A DNA stretch of 64,000 bases from Acanthacorydalis orientalis (lineage: Eukaryota > Arthropoda > Insecta > Megaloptera > Corydalidae). Location of the stretch: contig CM068322.1 of the NCBI GenBank assembly GCA_034766995.1, positions 19,421,745 through 19,485,744 of the forward strand, written 5' to 3'. Position 1 is the first letter of the stretch, and each line of letters opens with the position of its first letter. The translations under genes were made by a program, and so were the position numbers. The notes below the pieces were generated by a model. It saw only the letters and a list, made by a program, of their open reading frames with translations, searched no databases and was not told the DNA's origin. Shown here piece by piece: positions 12,517-23,639 of the stretch.

Positions 12517-13727
12517 AAAAATACAGATATGTAATATATGAAAGTGAATTCTTTAATTAATTAATATCTCATATTTCAGATGATTAAAATATCTAATACT
12601 TGACTGCTAACTACATTTATATGTTATAAATAATAAATAATTACTATAAATAAATTAAACAATTCTTATATAGTATTCGAAATGTTAATTCATTTGAGAA
12701 AAGACAGTTAGTATAATGCTAAAATATAATTGTGAAAATTTGCTTTACTAAAAGTATATTTAAATGTTTCATTTATATTAAATTTTAATTTATTATAAGA
12801 CTTAATATAAACACATACACACATTAAAACTCAGCAATATCAAATAAATTTCTGAATTAATATAAGTTAAATAATTATACATATATATTCTGTTTAGCAT
12901 AAATATTTATGCAAATTGAAAACTAGTTTTGCAAATGTACTGTTTATAGATGTCAACATTTTTTTTATAAAGTAGCTATGTAATTAATCAAGAAATTTAA
13001 TTATGTTTTACTATTATTCTATGAATTGTAAGAATTGCAAAATAATTTTATATAAAAAAGTGATAAATTCATAGTTGAAAAACTTAACAACACTGCAACA
13101 GTTTAAATTTAGCGTAAAAGGTCAGCATAACCTTGAGTTTAATTCAATTAGGAAAACTTTCCAAAGTATTGTTTTAGAAGGAAGTCGGTAGTTATGTGCT
13201 TTCATAATTAATTAAAATGTATTCACGCTACTGATTTATTTTTAAAAAAAAAAATACATTAAATTACATTCTTAATTACAGTATTAAACATTTTTTTCAA
13301 CAATAAAGAACATTTGTCACACGCTATTGTGATATTTATCATACAGTTTAAGGATTTTTTTTCAATACAACGAACAATACTCAAACATCAGTTTATTGTT
13401 TTATTTGCTATTTTTACAATAACAATCTATATTTACTGATTTTCAGTGCTGTAACTATAACATATTATATCGATAGTTTGTAAAAACCAAGAAAATTTTA
13501 AGATTTTTCTATTCATTTATCTGAAATATAATTGTTTAACTTTTAATTTTAATAATAAAAAAGGAATCTCTATTGTTCGCTTTCTATACATTTTATTCAT
13601 TTATTTTTTGAATATTTTCCTATTCATAACTATTCGAAATATTTTCCAGAAGCTATAAATCTTAAAAATTATAATTTTATGTTTTATGCCTGTGATGCCG
13701 TTGATGCATTACTCAAATGACCTTCGT

Positions 13728-13870
13728 TCTTTTGGATCATCTGATTTTCTGTTGTCCATTGCTTAGCTTCATCACGTGTTCCACATTTATTTTAGAGACT
13801 TTTGTATCTAGAGATGACACACGTGCCTCAACTAATAATGGATAACAGACATTCAAATGATCCAAAAAAA
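13728..13870. repeat. long imperfect hairpin with CACGTG in both arms
   Basis: The left arm (about 13728-13779) and right arm (about 13819-13870) are inverted copies. Over the outer 34 bases roughly 29 pair, including TTTTGGATCAT against ATGATCCAAAA and CTGTTGTCCATT against AATGGATAACAG. The inner part keeps TTAG and CACGTGT in both arms. The loop is about 39 bases. A transcript would form a stem of about 50 bp with small internal loops. It could be a long microRNA-type precursor, a foldback transposon or a paired E-box regulatory element; the sequence alone does not decide. Confidence 0.7.
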
Positions 13871-13880
13871 ACATCAAGTC

Positions 13881-13901
13881 AATATATATATATATATATA
13901 C
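13881..13901. repeat. (TA)n microsatellite
   Basis: About 10 units just beyond the hairpin. Confidence 0.93.
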
Positions 13902-14267
13902 AATAAAAATATTTACTTTTCTGTCTAAATTTCTAATTTCTATATAAATGAAATAATAATTTCTACATCACAAACCAAGCTTTTCTTTTGTCAGTAAAGC
14001 ATTTTTGGATTTTTAGAGCAATTTAATTTCAACATCTATAACTACTTTTTACACAACTTTGTAGTAAGTTAATATATTTATCCAACTATTACTTATTTCA
14101 TTAAGAGACTCCTGTTAAATCTTAAAAATGTCCTGTTTTTATTAGAAATATTGGACTAGATAAATATTATAAGAAAACTAAAGGAATTAAAAAAACTACT
14201 TATTTTTATCTTATTGTCATAATGGTATTATTATTTTTTAAAATGGAACCTTGTGTGGATGCATTTA

Positions 14268-14358
14268 TTCTATGATTGATTTTGATTTTAGTCATCTTCA
14301 GATGGATTTTAAGTCCAAAATCTACCTAAGATAACAGATTGTAAACCAATTGTAGAAG
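14268..14358. repeat. foldback repeat (family F), copy 2
   Basis: Near-palindrome centred on AAGTCC at about 14311. The left arm has GTCATCTTCAGATGGATTTT, and the right arm has AAAATCTACCTAAGATAACA followed by AAACCAATTGTAGAAG. Arms of about 43 bases match at roughly 70 percent with gaps. It is the shortest-loop member of the family. Confidence 0.6.
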
Positions 14359-14787
14359 AAACTAATCAGTGATATCATAAATTCATATAAGACAACCATG
14401 AGCAACATATATGTAGAGAAAAGGAAAAAATGTTTTATATAATAAAATATATAGATTTTTTATAACAAATTTTAATTATTTGATTGATTAAAATTATATT
14501 TATTTATTTATAAAATATATATTTCTAATTAAATATACATATATATATTTATTTATTTATATAGAAATATTTAAAATGTATACGCTTGTTAAATTTTTGT
14601 AGTGTATATGTGTATGTAATAATTACACTGAATATGTAGCAAAAAAATAATGCTTTGATCTCATTAATCATTGCCAGGCTATGCGTTATCAAAGGTGATG
14701 GATAAGACTGAAAGCACTATCTATAAACATATATCTAATAATTTTGGAAATTGTAATGAAATTTTAGTACACACGCAATTATTCATG

Positions 14788-14790
<3 letters not shown>
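14359..14790. other. AT-rich spacer
   Basis: Contains short ATATT/TTTA runs near 14510-14560 and no gene. Confidence 0.6.
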
Positions 14791-14843
<53 letters not shown>

Positions 14844-14879
14844 GAGAGAGAGATCGAGGGAGCGAAAGGGAGAGAGGAT
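14791..14879. repeat. (AT)n-(GA)n compound microsatellite
   Basis: About 49 bases of AT run into a polypurine tract of GAGA and GGGAGCG-like units. The purine strand is the plus strand. Confidence 0.95.
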
Positions 14880-14884
14880 ATTTC

Positions 14885-15255
14885 CGTTGTAAGGTGCCAG
14901 TATTAATGTTTATTTTTCCTTATTATATCAGTGACAAGTAAACACTACCAATGCATTATCTTTTCTATATAAATCCCAATTCTATCATTAAGATATATGT
15001 TAAGAAATAATACTCATATTAAATTTCTAATGTAATATTTAAAAAAATTTAAATAATAAAATTTAAATGTAATATTTAACTGATACTTGGATATAAGCCA
15101 AGAAAATAATTAATATAATTTCGGATGAAACTTTACTCAATACTTCATTAAGTAAATCTATCAAATAAATATAGAATAAAATTCTTATAGAGGATTAGAG
15201 TTATTCGGTAAATTCATGAAAAGAGCTTGTTTTAAAAGTGTGTATTGTTATAGAA
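14885..15255. other. AT-rich spacer, nothing seen
   Basis: No repeats or frames worth naming. Confidence 0.6.
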
Positions 15256-15261
15256 GTATGC

Positions 15262-15924
15262 TTAACCCTTAAATTAAGGAAAATGAAATAGTGCTAAATT
15301 TCTTAACAAATATTTTTTTGATTAACTGGACATTCTTTTATCATGAGCAAAATAAAAATTGTAAATTTGTCTGTTACAAGAAAAAATATGTTAATTCAGA
15401 TTATCCATTAGAAATTTCATATCTTTCTGATATATCGTGAAAAATCGTTGATAATATTCGAAGAAACATAAATATCTCGATTGGAAACATATAACTGAAA
15501 GCAGAAAAATTAATTACAGTTAAAAATTTACAAAAATAACATTACTGTTGTATGTGAAAAATGTTGAAACAATCAAGTTTACACAAAAAGGTTTCACATC
15601 GGTCACATCTTCCGCCTGAACGTAGAGTATCGAAAATGTGTATACACTTTCCTCCAATGAAAAACTTTTGAAAAAATTATTATTCAACGCAATTCTCAAG
15701 TTCAAATTTTTTATAGGTTTTCAAATGAAAAAAAAACACGATTTTTCTGATTTTTAGACGACCGTAATTTTTGAATAATGAAAGAATAATTAATAAATTT
15801 AGTATCATTAGAAAGAGATTAGTGGCCTTTAAATATATCATTCAAAATAAAGTGCTCTGACACCATGGTTTCTTTGGAAAACATCGATAAATTTCTAGAT
15901 CCACGCCCGGCTTCGAAGGGTTAA
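15262..15924. mobile_element. TTAA-flanked, piggyBac-like non-autonomous element (candidate)
   Basis: The left boundary is TTAACCCTTAAATTAAGG. The right boundary, read on the minus strand, is TTAACCCTTCGAAGCCGGGC. TTAA target duplications followed by CCCTT at both ends are the hallmark of the piggyBac superfamily. Similarity beyond CCCTT is weak, so the left end may be degenerate or the pairing wrong. The 663-base interior has no transposase; the only frame (minus 15520-15705, 61 codons) has no recognisable domain. The interior is less simple than its surroundings, with several CG-containing words towards the right end. Confidence 0.45.
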
Positions 15925-15929
15925 ATCTA

Positions 15930-17320
15930 AACTACATTTTCTCACTATATTCATGCCTGGTATAACTGTATTCGATTATATAGACTTTTGCACGAACATC
16001 ATTTAAATATAACAATTGTCAAAAAACATTTTTGATCTGTTAAAGATCATTTCTCAATCATAACACTTATATAATTCAGTAAATAAAATTACCTGTCATG
16101 TGTCTCTTTTTTTCAATGACTGAAAAAATGAATTAAACCTGTACGAGGTGAAAGCAGACGTTAATGCAATATCCGTCTAAATTATATTATTCATATAAAA
16201 CAAAACAAGAAATTAACTTATAGTTAACACAATTTTTCAAAAAAAGAAAACTCATTAAACAGATTGAATTTTACGATGAACGGAAAGAGATTAAACGTAA
16301 AATGTAAGTATTAAATGAGAAATGTTACTTAGAAGCACTTATTGAAATTGATCTATAAACTTTAACGTGAAAATTTTATGTTGTTTTAAAGTCTCGCAAC
16401 ACATCAACGATTACTAACCAGTCGAGATTGAAGTTTTTAGGAAGTAAATTTATTTTATGAACTTGCCTATAAGTTTAAAATATTTTATGGTATTGTTTTT
16501 ATTTTGTTTGTCGGTTTAAAAAATAAACTTATCTTTTGATGCAAATAATATCTTTTCTTAAGAAAACTTGTATTGTTTTTCTACAAATTATATGTTTTTT
16601 AAGAAACTTAATATTTATAAATTTGGTTGAGTTTTCAGGAATTTCAAATCAAACATACATTTTTATATAAATTATAAAACGTCTAATTGAAACCATTAAT
16701 GGAAATTATTTTGACTACAATATTTAATTATTAATTTGAATATTGAAAATGAATTCAATATTAACTAACCTAATATAACTTTTATTCAATAGAATTGATA
16801 TCATATATTTTTTATTAAACATGATAGCATGAGATGACAAATTATATTATACATTTTTGAATCAATTATAAACATTTAGTTTCAATAAAAAAAAGCAACA
16901 TCGAGTTTCTTGGAACAAATACATTAAACATATTTATATTTATATTTTTTTTTCGATTTGAATAATTTTAAACTGTTTATATACATATTCTCAGTTAAAT
17001 ATGAAACAATTAATCAGTTAAATATGAAATATAAATTGAAAAAATTAACTAACATTTTTATTTATATTTTATTATCAAAAACAAAAGTTTGAAATTAGTT
17101 TATAAATAAATTCAATATTAATAATGATTTTTGTTCACCATACTTTTTAACACTGTGACTAAATAAAATTTTAAAAATGAATTGATCGCAATATCCAAAA
17201 ACTACAATATAATTTTTGATAGAAAATGTTGAACAATTGATTATTTATTATTCTTGGTCAGATATTTGGTTATTTGTGAAACGAGAGAAAAATAAATTTC
17301 TGAAAAAGACTTTTTTTAGG
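15930..17320. other. AT-rich stretch, nothing seen
   Basis: No frame, repeat or RNA signal was found between the two mobile elements. Confidence 0.6.
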
Positions 17321-17325
17321 TATAT

Positions 17326-17539
17326 AAATTAATTCGGCACCCTTTTTATAGAAAATGAGTGTTAGGAAAAAATATAATACATTCCAATACTCAAAATATT
17401 CCCTATTATTTTTTACAATTTTGCTCCATCTGTCAGGTAATTAACGAATCCCTTGACGAAAAGAAGATGGTGGCTTTGAGTCGATGAAGTCGTAATGCAT
17501 TTTCTGACCTCTTCTGACCGAATTGATTTTTAGACCTAA
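17326..17539 (-). mobile_element. internally deleted mariner element with both terminal repeats
   Basis: The left end reads TTAGGTATATAAATTAATT. The right end on the minus strand reads TTAGGTCTAAAAATCAATT. Both continue with CGG, so the inverted repeats match at about 19 of 25 positions. The minus-strand interior encodes the C-terminal end of a mariner transposase: SFRQGIR, an in-frame stop, then LPDRWSKIVKNNREYFEYW. That matches the family pattern FFxxGIxxLPxRWxKVVxNNGxYFE. The DD34D catalytic core is absent. At 214 bases this is a dead, MITE-like derivative. The flanking TA duplication is not clean on the left. Confidence 0.8.
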
Positions 17540-17544
17540 TATAT

Positions 17545-19165
17545 CATATAAAGTATTTAAATTATATTCAATAAGGTAAAATGAATATGAAAGACATGGA
17601 AATATTGTAAATAATTTAATTTTGTTCTACATAATATTATTTGTTGTTAATTTTCTTAATTAAAATATATATTTTTTTTATCGTTTTCACTTACAGAATT
17701 TATTAAAATTTATAAACACATTATTGTAATTATTATTGATTTATTAACATACACGCATACATGTATGAATAACTTTATATATTGTTACAAGCAAGTTAAC
17801 TTAATTTTCAAATACTTGCATGAAATTTATAGAACTTTCTTAAATTTTAAACATGGAAAGCATTTACTTACTTCCTTTTCATATGAACGACACATTTACT
17901 AATGATTTAGAATCATATATTAAATATATATTTACTTTTTTAACATACAGACAATTTTATAATACTACATATCACAACTTTCCATCTTACAATTTCAGTA
18001 TACACTGTACATAAATCAGTTCATGTTTTACAAAGAAATGTACATTTTAAACTCTGCACATATTTGTACTAAATGGCTTCATGATCCTGTTTGGCATGCA
18101 GTTAATAATAAGAAATTCTTATAATGAATCTGGCTTTTTAATTTAGATTTTAATGTGTATATAAAAATAAAAACAATAATTATAAACATTTTTATTTCAA
18201 TTTCGTAATGTATACTTTATTAATTTAATAATAAAGTTATAATTGCTATATATTTTGATTTTAAGCTACTGTAAACAAACTCTCAAAATTTTGAATTTAT
18301 TCTAGTGAATAAAATTATTTTTCTCAAGAAATCGACTGTATTTCTAGTAAAAAAATTATACTCTGTCTTCTTTTTCATTTCGTTTAATTTAAATTCAAAT
18401 AATTGAAAAGTGGTTAAAGTGATTAATAACCAATTTTTGAGAATGTTGATTAAAAAAAACTGTTATTTGTAAAGTGTGAAAATTCATTTATTAAAGAAGA
18501 AAAATTTTGTTTATAAAATTTGTAAAAAAATGTTCATAAGGACTAAAAACATATAGATATTATCTCATATTTTCGTGTTTAGCTCAAATAAACTTCCATT
18601 TTTGATTTTCTAATATGAAACTCATGGTTCTCCTTCTTCTTTGAAATCATATGTAACACAACTCCAGATACTTTGAGTGTCATTGTAAACACGAAGTCCA
18701 ATGTTCACGACTCACGTTTATATTATCAACACTGAAAGTAGGTCAGCAGGTTAAGAGTTAAATAGTTACTAAATAGTAAACGTGACGATGGAAGAGTTTC
18801 GATATTCTTAAATGCTGATTAGGTCTGCAAGTTCAAAGAAATGGAAATGATTTTGGAGTTTTCTAGTTGTTTCTTAATTTAAAACTAGTGCAATTATAAC
18901 TGAATGACTAACAGGTAGCATTATTGACCAATTCTCTTAAGTGTGAATCTGAGCTTTAAAAATATATCTTTATTTTGTTAATTTTCTTTTCAATGTATAT
19001 TGGAACAAAATAACATTATCTTTATAGTTATTAATTTTTTTTTAAATAAAAACAATAGTTATAAACTTAATGATATAAACATTAAAAAGTATACCAATTA
19101 AAATTCCATTCAATTAAATTCTATAATTTTCATTTGATGTTCACTATATATTACAATACAGTTTT
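17545..19165. other. AT-rich stretch, nothing seen
   Basis: Slightly less AT-rich between 18600 and 18800, but no frame or motif could be supported. Confidence 0.6.
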
Positions 19166-19171
19166 AATACT

Positions 19172-19325
19172 GCGGATGAATTCTCATTCACACATGTATT
19201 TTTCTATCGTCCCACAAACCACAAAAGTTTTTTTAATCAAAAATATTTAATCAATGACTATAGAGAAGTTTTACTTGTTACTTAAGTGTATTTTAATGCC
19301 AATATCACACTGTGAATGCTAAGAT
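19172..19325 (-). mobile_element. family P interspersed repeat, degenerate copy (reverse)
   Basis: GAATTCTCATTCACA at the left, AATCAAAAATATTTAATCAATGA in the middle and AATGCCAATAT at the right resemble the family reversed, with the GGCAT end to the right. Divergence is high, so this is a tentative copy. Confidence 0.35.
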
Positions 19326-19329
19326 ATAG

Positions 19330-19930
19330 AAAATTTTTTTTTCTAAAACGAAAAAAAAACTAATTTGTGAAATTCACTATATTTTATTTTAAAATTAATC
19401 TTTTATAAAAAGTAAGAAACGAAAGCACATCAAGTTAAATATATAGAAGAATTTATATTTTTTATACTCATTTCCAACTTTTACTACATATTTTCTTTTT
19501 TTTTCAACTACTTATTTACTTGTTTCTTAATCCTATAGAAATTGTTACATTTAATTGGAAAAATATTAATTACCTTTAATATCAAAGAAATAATATTGAA
19601 ATATTTTTATTTAATGAATATTTTTATGAGCCTTTCACTTACCTTTAGTTTATTAGAGAATGAGCAATATTTTTTTTGTATTGTACGTACAGAATTAAAT
19701 AAAACTGGCTGTAATTAAATATTTATAAAATTTTTAAATTACCTTCTTGTTTACTCAGAAATATTTTTTTAGTTTATTGTGAAACGTTATATACTTACAC
19801 TACAGACAGTTTTTAAGATACAAATTTATTATTAAAACAGTAATTTTAATATTATAAATTCCGATAGCTAAAAATTCGATAGATATCTTCCCAAGTAGTA
19901 ATTTTCTGTAGTAATACAATATGTAAATTT
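19330..19930. other. AT-rich spacer, nothing seen
   Basis: Poly-A and poly-T runs only. Confidence 0.6.
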
Positions 19931-19932
19931 AT

Positions 19933-19940
19933 AATATATA

Positions 19941-19976
<36 letters not shown>

Positions 19977-20020
19977 TGTATGTATGTATGTATGTATGTA
20001 TATATATATATATATATGTA
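19933..20020. repeat. (AT)n-(TATG)n-(AT)n microsatellite
   Basis: About 12 tetranucleotide TATG/TGTA units are framed symmetrically by AT tracts. This is the longest tetranucleotide array in the window. Confidence 0.96.
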
Positions 20021-20248
20021 TTATTTTTAGTTTGATGATTGTAACAAAATACCTTATACAAAAAACATGTAAAAATCTCTGTACTTGTTTCAACATACTG
20101 TTTTTGTGCGGAACAAACTGAAATGTAGGGGTTTGTGAACTTGTTAATAATGAAAAAGTCATGTATGTAGGGTTTGAAGTACATGTAAAGCTAAAAGTTC
20201 ATTTTTAACATAGAACTAAAATCCCTGCGCCGAGGAAAACTTTACATT

Positions 20249-20277
20249 ACTGAGTTTGTAAACATTACAAACTCAGT
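20249..20277. repeat. perfect 13-bp hairpin
   Basis: ACTGAGTTTGTAA and its exact reverse complement are separated by only three bases (ACA). Three further outward pairs are possible if one G-T wobble is allowed. No T-run follows on either strand, so it does not resemble a terminator, and the host is eukaryotic in any case. Confidence 0.85.
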
Positions 20278-20423
20278 GATTTAATGTTTGAATAAGAAAA
20301 TACATCACTGCAGTGAATAAAAAATTGATACGTATTTTTGTTTATTATTCTTTAATATTTATATATATTAAATATATAGATAAAATTTGCAATTTTGTGG
20401 GAAATATAAGTGTAATTGACTCA

Positions 20424-20426
<3 letters not shown>

Positions 20427-20461
<35 letters not shown>
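20427..20461. repeat. (TA)n microsatellite
   Basis: About 17 units. Confidence 0.96.
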
Positions 20462-20467
<6 letters not shown>

Positions 20468-20610
20468 ATATATAAATTTTAGGTACTTTTTCATTCTGAA
20501 ACAAAAATATAGAATAAACTTTATTTTAATCAAGAAATATATACAGACTAGAAAGGAAAAAAATGGTATCGAGCTAAATATATTTTCTGTTCTAAGAGAA
20601 CATATACAAG

Positions 20611-20647
20611 TATATACGTTTATATATATATATATATACATTTATAC

Positions 20648-20699
<52 letters not shown>
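20611..20699. repeat. (AT)n microsatellite cluster with ATAC interruptions
   Basis: Three AT blocks are broken by TACATTTATACATA and TACATA; the last block is the longest. Confidence 0.95.
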
Positions 20700-20701
<2 letters not shown>

Positions 20702-20875
20702 GTGGATGCACGTTTATACGAGTATATTTCTATTGTCACTTTTGCATTGCTGCATTGCTCTGAAGCTCGATGCGACCTTGCAACGTGCCAAGCGATATAC
20801 AAAAAGCTAGTGTGCGCTTAATGGAGTAGAGAGTTGGTTGCACGTTAACAGAATCGAATAAAACCTCCAAACAAA
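20700..20875. other. small CpG-bearing island
   Basis: About 170 bases between two AT arrays contain a run of GC-richer words: TGCATTGCTGCATTGC, GAAGCTCGATGCGACC, CAACGTGCCAAGCG, GTTGCACGTTAACAG. Frames crossing it in either direction extend into the microsatellites and are not credible proteins. It resembles the islands at 1.0 and 50.1 kb in its TTGCATTGC/TTGCAC words. It may be a conserved non-coding or exonic fragment. Confidence 0.3.
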
Positions 20876-20897
20876 AAAATGATTGAATTGTTTGTGA

Positions 20898-20930
20898 ATA
20901 TATATATATATATATATGTGTGTGTATGTG
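20898..20930. repeat. (TA)n-(GT)n microsatellite
   Basis: AT tract followed by GTGTGTGTATGTG. Confidence 0.94.
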
Positions 20931-20939
20931 AGTATCGTT

Positions 20940-21365
20940 GATGTATGTACCTTAATGTTTATTTGATGTCGAATCAAAGTTGTCGAGGTTACTACACGTT
21001 AAAGTAGTGTTGTTTTGCAATTAATATTATGTAAATAGGTTACGTCAAATGATACTAATAGATACATATGTCTCTTATGCTGTTAATTAGCATGAGTTAT
21101 GACAGAAAAGTTTGACATGTTTGTCATATTGTAACATTCTTTTGTTTAATATGTGAAAGTTTTCGATTTCGTTGTAATTTGTCAACTCTAATTTTATATG
21201 TTAAAGATATTTATTCTTATTTTCAAGTAAACTATTTATCGATTGATTAAATATCAACAGTTTTAAACTTGAATGTTTAATTTATCAAAATTACATACTT
21301 TCAAATTTTTTTATTAAATAATATCCATAAGCATCAATAAAATACTATGTAATAAGTTAGTTTAC

Positions 21366-21425
<60 letters not shown>

Positions 21426-23140
21426 AAAACATTAATATTCTTTCTAAATGACTAATTATTATTTAAGCTTTGAAACAAATTCGTTTATATGAATAAGTAT
21501 AAAATAATTTTAATTATTTAATATTTGAATTAATAAGTATTGATCCCATCAATTGATAAGGAGAATTTAATTTACGTTTATAAGTTTGACTTTTACACAG
21601 GAACTTATATTTTTTCAATATGAAAATGATTGTTATGGAAATATTAATTCTCAATGTCAAGAGTGATAGGAATTTTGATAAAAAAAATTTGAAATTTGAT
21701 TCAAATTTTAAGAAATCAGTAAATAAACGATTAGATCATAAATCATCAATAAATCATTTTGCTTGCTGCAGAAAGTGCATTTCGAGACTTTATCAACTCC
21801 AGAACTTCGTAATTTTACACCACCGGAATAAATAAACTTGCAATTAATTGATCAAATGTATCGATTCTAATGGTGCTTATTTCGATTAACAAAATAAATT
21901 ATTACCTGAGAAAAAATTATATAAATTTGAAAGTCATACATTTTTCTACCAACCTATTAACATAATGATTTAATTTGCTGAAAGTAATTTGTAATAATCT
22001 CTACATCAATATGAAAAACTGAAAGTAAAATTTTGATTCTGATTTTCTTTTCAGTGCTTTTTCATTACTAACAATTAACTACTTCACTATTGATTCATTG
22101 ACATCTTCAATTGTGAATAACCTTTTCCACCAATAACAGTTTAATCTAAAAGTATTTTTCTCACGAATAAGTGAACAGAAAATAGCAGTTAAATTTCCCC
22201 ATTTTAAAATAAAAATCATTTTCATTTTTTTTATATTTCCTATTTTTCAAAAAGCCACGAAATCAATAAACAACTTGTGCATTTTTAATATTCCTTGTAC
22301 CGATTTACATTAATTTTTTTAATAATAATTCGTTTTTGTCGTTCTATTTTATACTGATAATATTTGTAAATTCGCTTATTTAGAATAGAAAGTCCGGTAA
22401 TAAGAGATCCAATAAGAAATATAAGATATAATTTTTACTAGTTCCTCTCATTAATCTTGTTAATTCTTAAAATTAATGATGAAATACTATGTTTTCAGTC
22501 AGAAGTGTTAATCTAGCAAGTATAAAATTAGTATTATATTGTAAATTAGTATTATATTCTAAGTATAGATAATCAAATAAAATTTGACATAACTCGCTTT
22601 ACTATCTTTTTCATGTATAATTTTCATTGACAAAAAATGCATGGAATACAAATATTAAATTACTGAAAAATAAAAGTAACACACTCAATTTTAAATTTTT
22701 GATATGCTAAACAACCAGATTTTGTCTCTAGTTTAGAGAAGAACTTTAATTTATTTTTATATAATCCTTATTTATAAATAAAGTACAACCGAGAAGATTT
22801 ATAAAATTTGCATATAATATGGTATGTGATGGTGGTGTCAGGTTTTACTATAACAATATAAAAAGTAATATAATTTATAGTTTTTAAAAAAAATATTGAT
22901 CGATTATTTTGAGATATTTACTCTACTTTAATATTTGCTCATATATAATCCATGAATATTGAAGAAAATTACCTTGTTATCAAAAATAGAATATTCATAA
23001 TGTTTAAGTAGAATTGTAAACACATTAGCAGTCAAGATCTCTTTATGTTAATCGTTCAGATATATATGATTGTTTTGAAGTACAATTCAACATTTTCTTT
23101 TAATTTATATAAATTTTATTCTTTAGTTTAATTTAATTTT
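20940..23140. other. AT-rich stretch
   Basis: Holds (TA)n at 21369-21421 and a short tandem duplication, AAATTAGTATTATATT, at 22525-22540 and 22543-22558. The frame at 21620-21835 (71 codons, Lys/Asn/Ile-rich) has no recognisable feature and is probably chance. Confidence 0.6.
21369..21421. repeat. (AT)n microsatellite
   Basis: About 26 uninterrupted units. Confidence 0.96.

Positions 23141-23144
<4 letters not shown>

Positions 23145-23173
<29 letters not shown>
23145..23173. repeat. (TA)n microsatellite
   Basis: About 14 units. Confidence 0.95.
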
Positions 23174-23175
<2 letters not shown>

Positions 23176-23405
23176 CTATGTAAAAATGTTATAAACGATT
23201 AACTTTCACCTAATCTGAGTTTTAAGAAAGAAACTTTTAAATGTATGAATTCCATCAGAAGACCAGCTTTTAAGAATCTTTTAGTTGTTCAGTTATTGAA
23301 TACAGTGCTTATACTATTAAACATTGTAAAGAGCTTAGTTATGATGGATTATAAAATAGACCATAATACAAAAATCTAAATATATTGTGTATAAATACGT
23401 TTATA

Positions 23406-23549
23406 ATGACAATGGCGATGATACGGGCAAAGACTATTCCGACCAGCATTAACAGAGTTGCGAATAGACAGATGCATTGTGTACAATGTTATTTATTGGC
23501 TGACAGGGTATGGCCTACGATGATTGATTCAGTCTATTCTACTGAATAG
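23406..23549 (+). CDS. candidate 47-residue small ORF
   Basis: ATG at 23406 opens a frame to TAG at 23547, beginning MTMAMIRAKTIPTS and including MHCVQCYLLADRVWP. Codon composition is balanced and the local GC content is clearly above the flanks, unlike the chance frames elsewhere. A CxxC pair and a Trp are present, but no domain is recognisable. The opposite strand of the same stretch has two acceptor-like sites (CTATTCAG, CCCTGTCAG). It could therefore instead be an exon of a minus-strand transcript that includes the open segment at 23.64-23.90 kb. Real coding status is uncertain. Confidence 0.2.
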   Translation: MTMAMIRAKTIPTSINRVANRQMHCVQCYLLADRVWPTMIDSVYSTE

Positions 23550-23564
23550 GAAATAAGTTCTGAA

Positions 23565-23568
<4 letters not shown>

Positions 23569-23617
<49 letters not shown>
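23569..23617. repeat. (AT)n microsatellite between two exon-like stretches
   Basis: About 24 units. Confidence 0.96.
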
Positions 23618-23619
<2 letters not shown>

Positions 23620-23639
23620 CGGCGTATCATTATTATATT

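Larger units (their letters stand above)
6760..13720. other. AT desert of about 7 kb punctuated by microsatellites
   Basis: Repeated stops occur in all frames and long T and A runs are common. The (AT)n arrays listed separately are the only repeats I could define. The longest repeat-free frame (plus 11318-11536, 72 codons) is of low complexity, rich in Phe/Ile/Lys/Asn, and is expected by chance. Confidence 0.65.

Noticed and set aside
17326..17330. TTAGG words as insect telomere repeat
   Set aside because: They occur singly as the start of mariner terminal repeats; there is no tandem TTAGG array.
19933..20020. Regularly spaced TATG repeats as a CRISPR or satellite array
   Set aside because: There are no spacers and the unit is 4 bases; it is a plain microsatellite in a eukaryotic genome.
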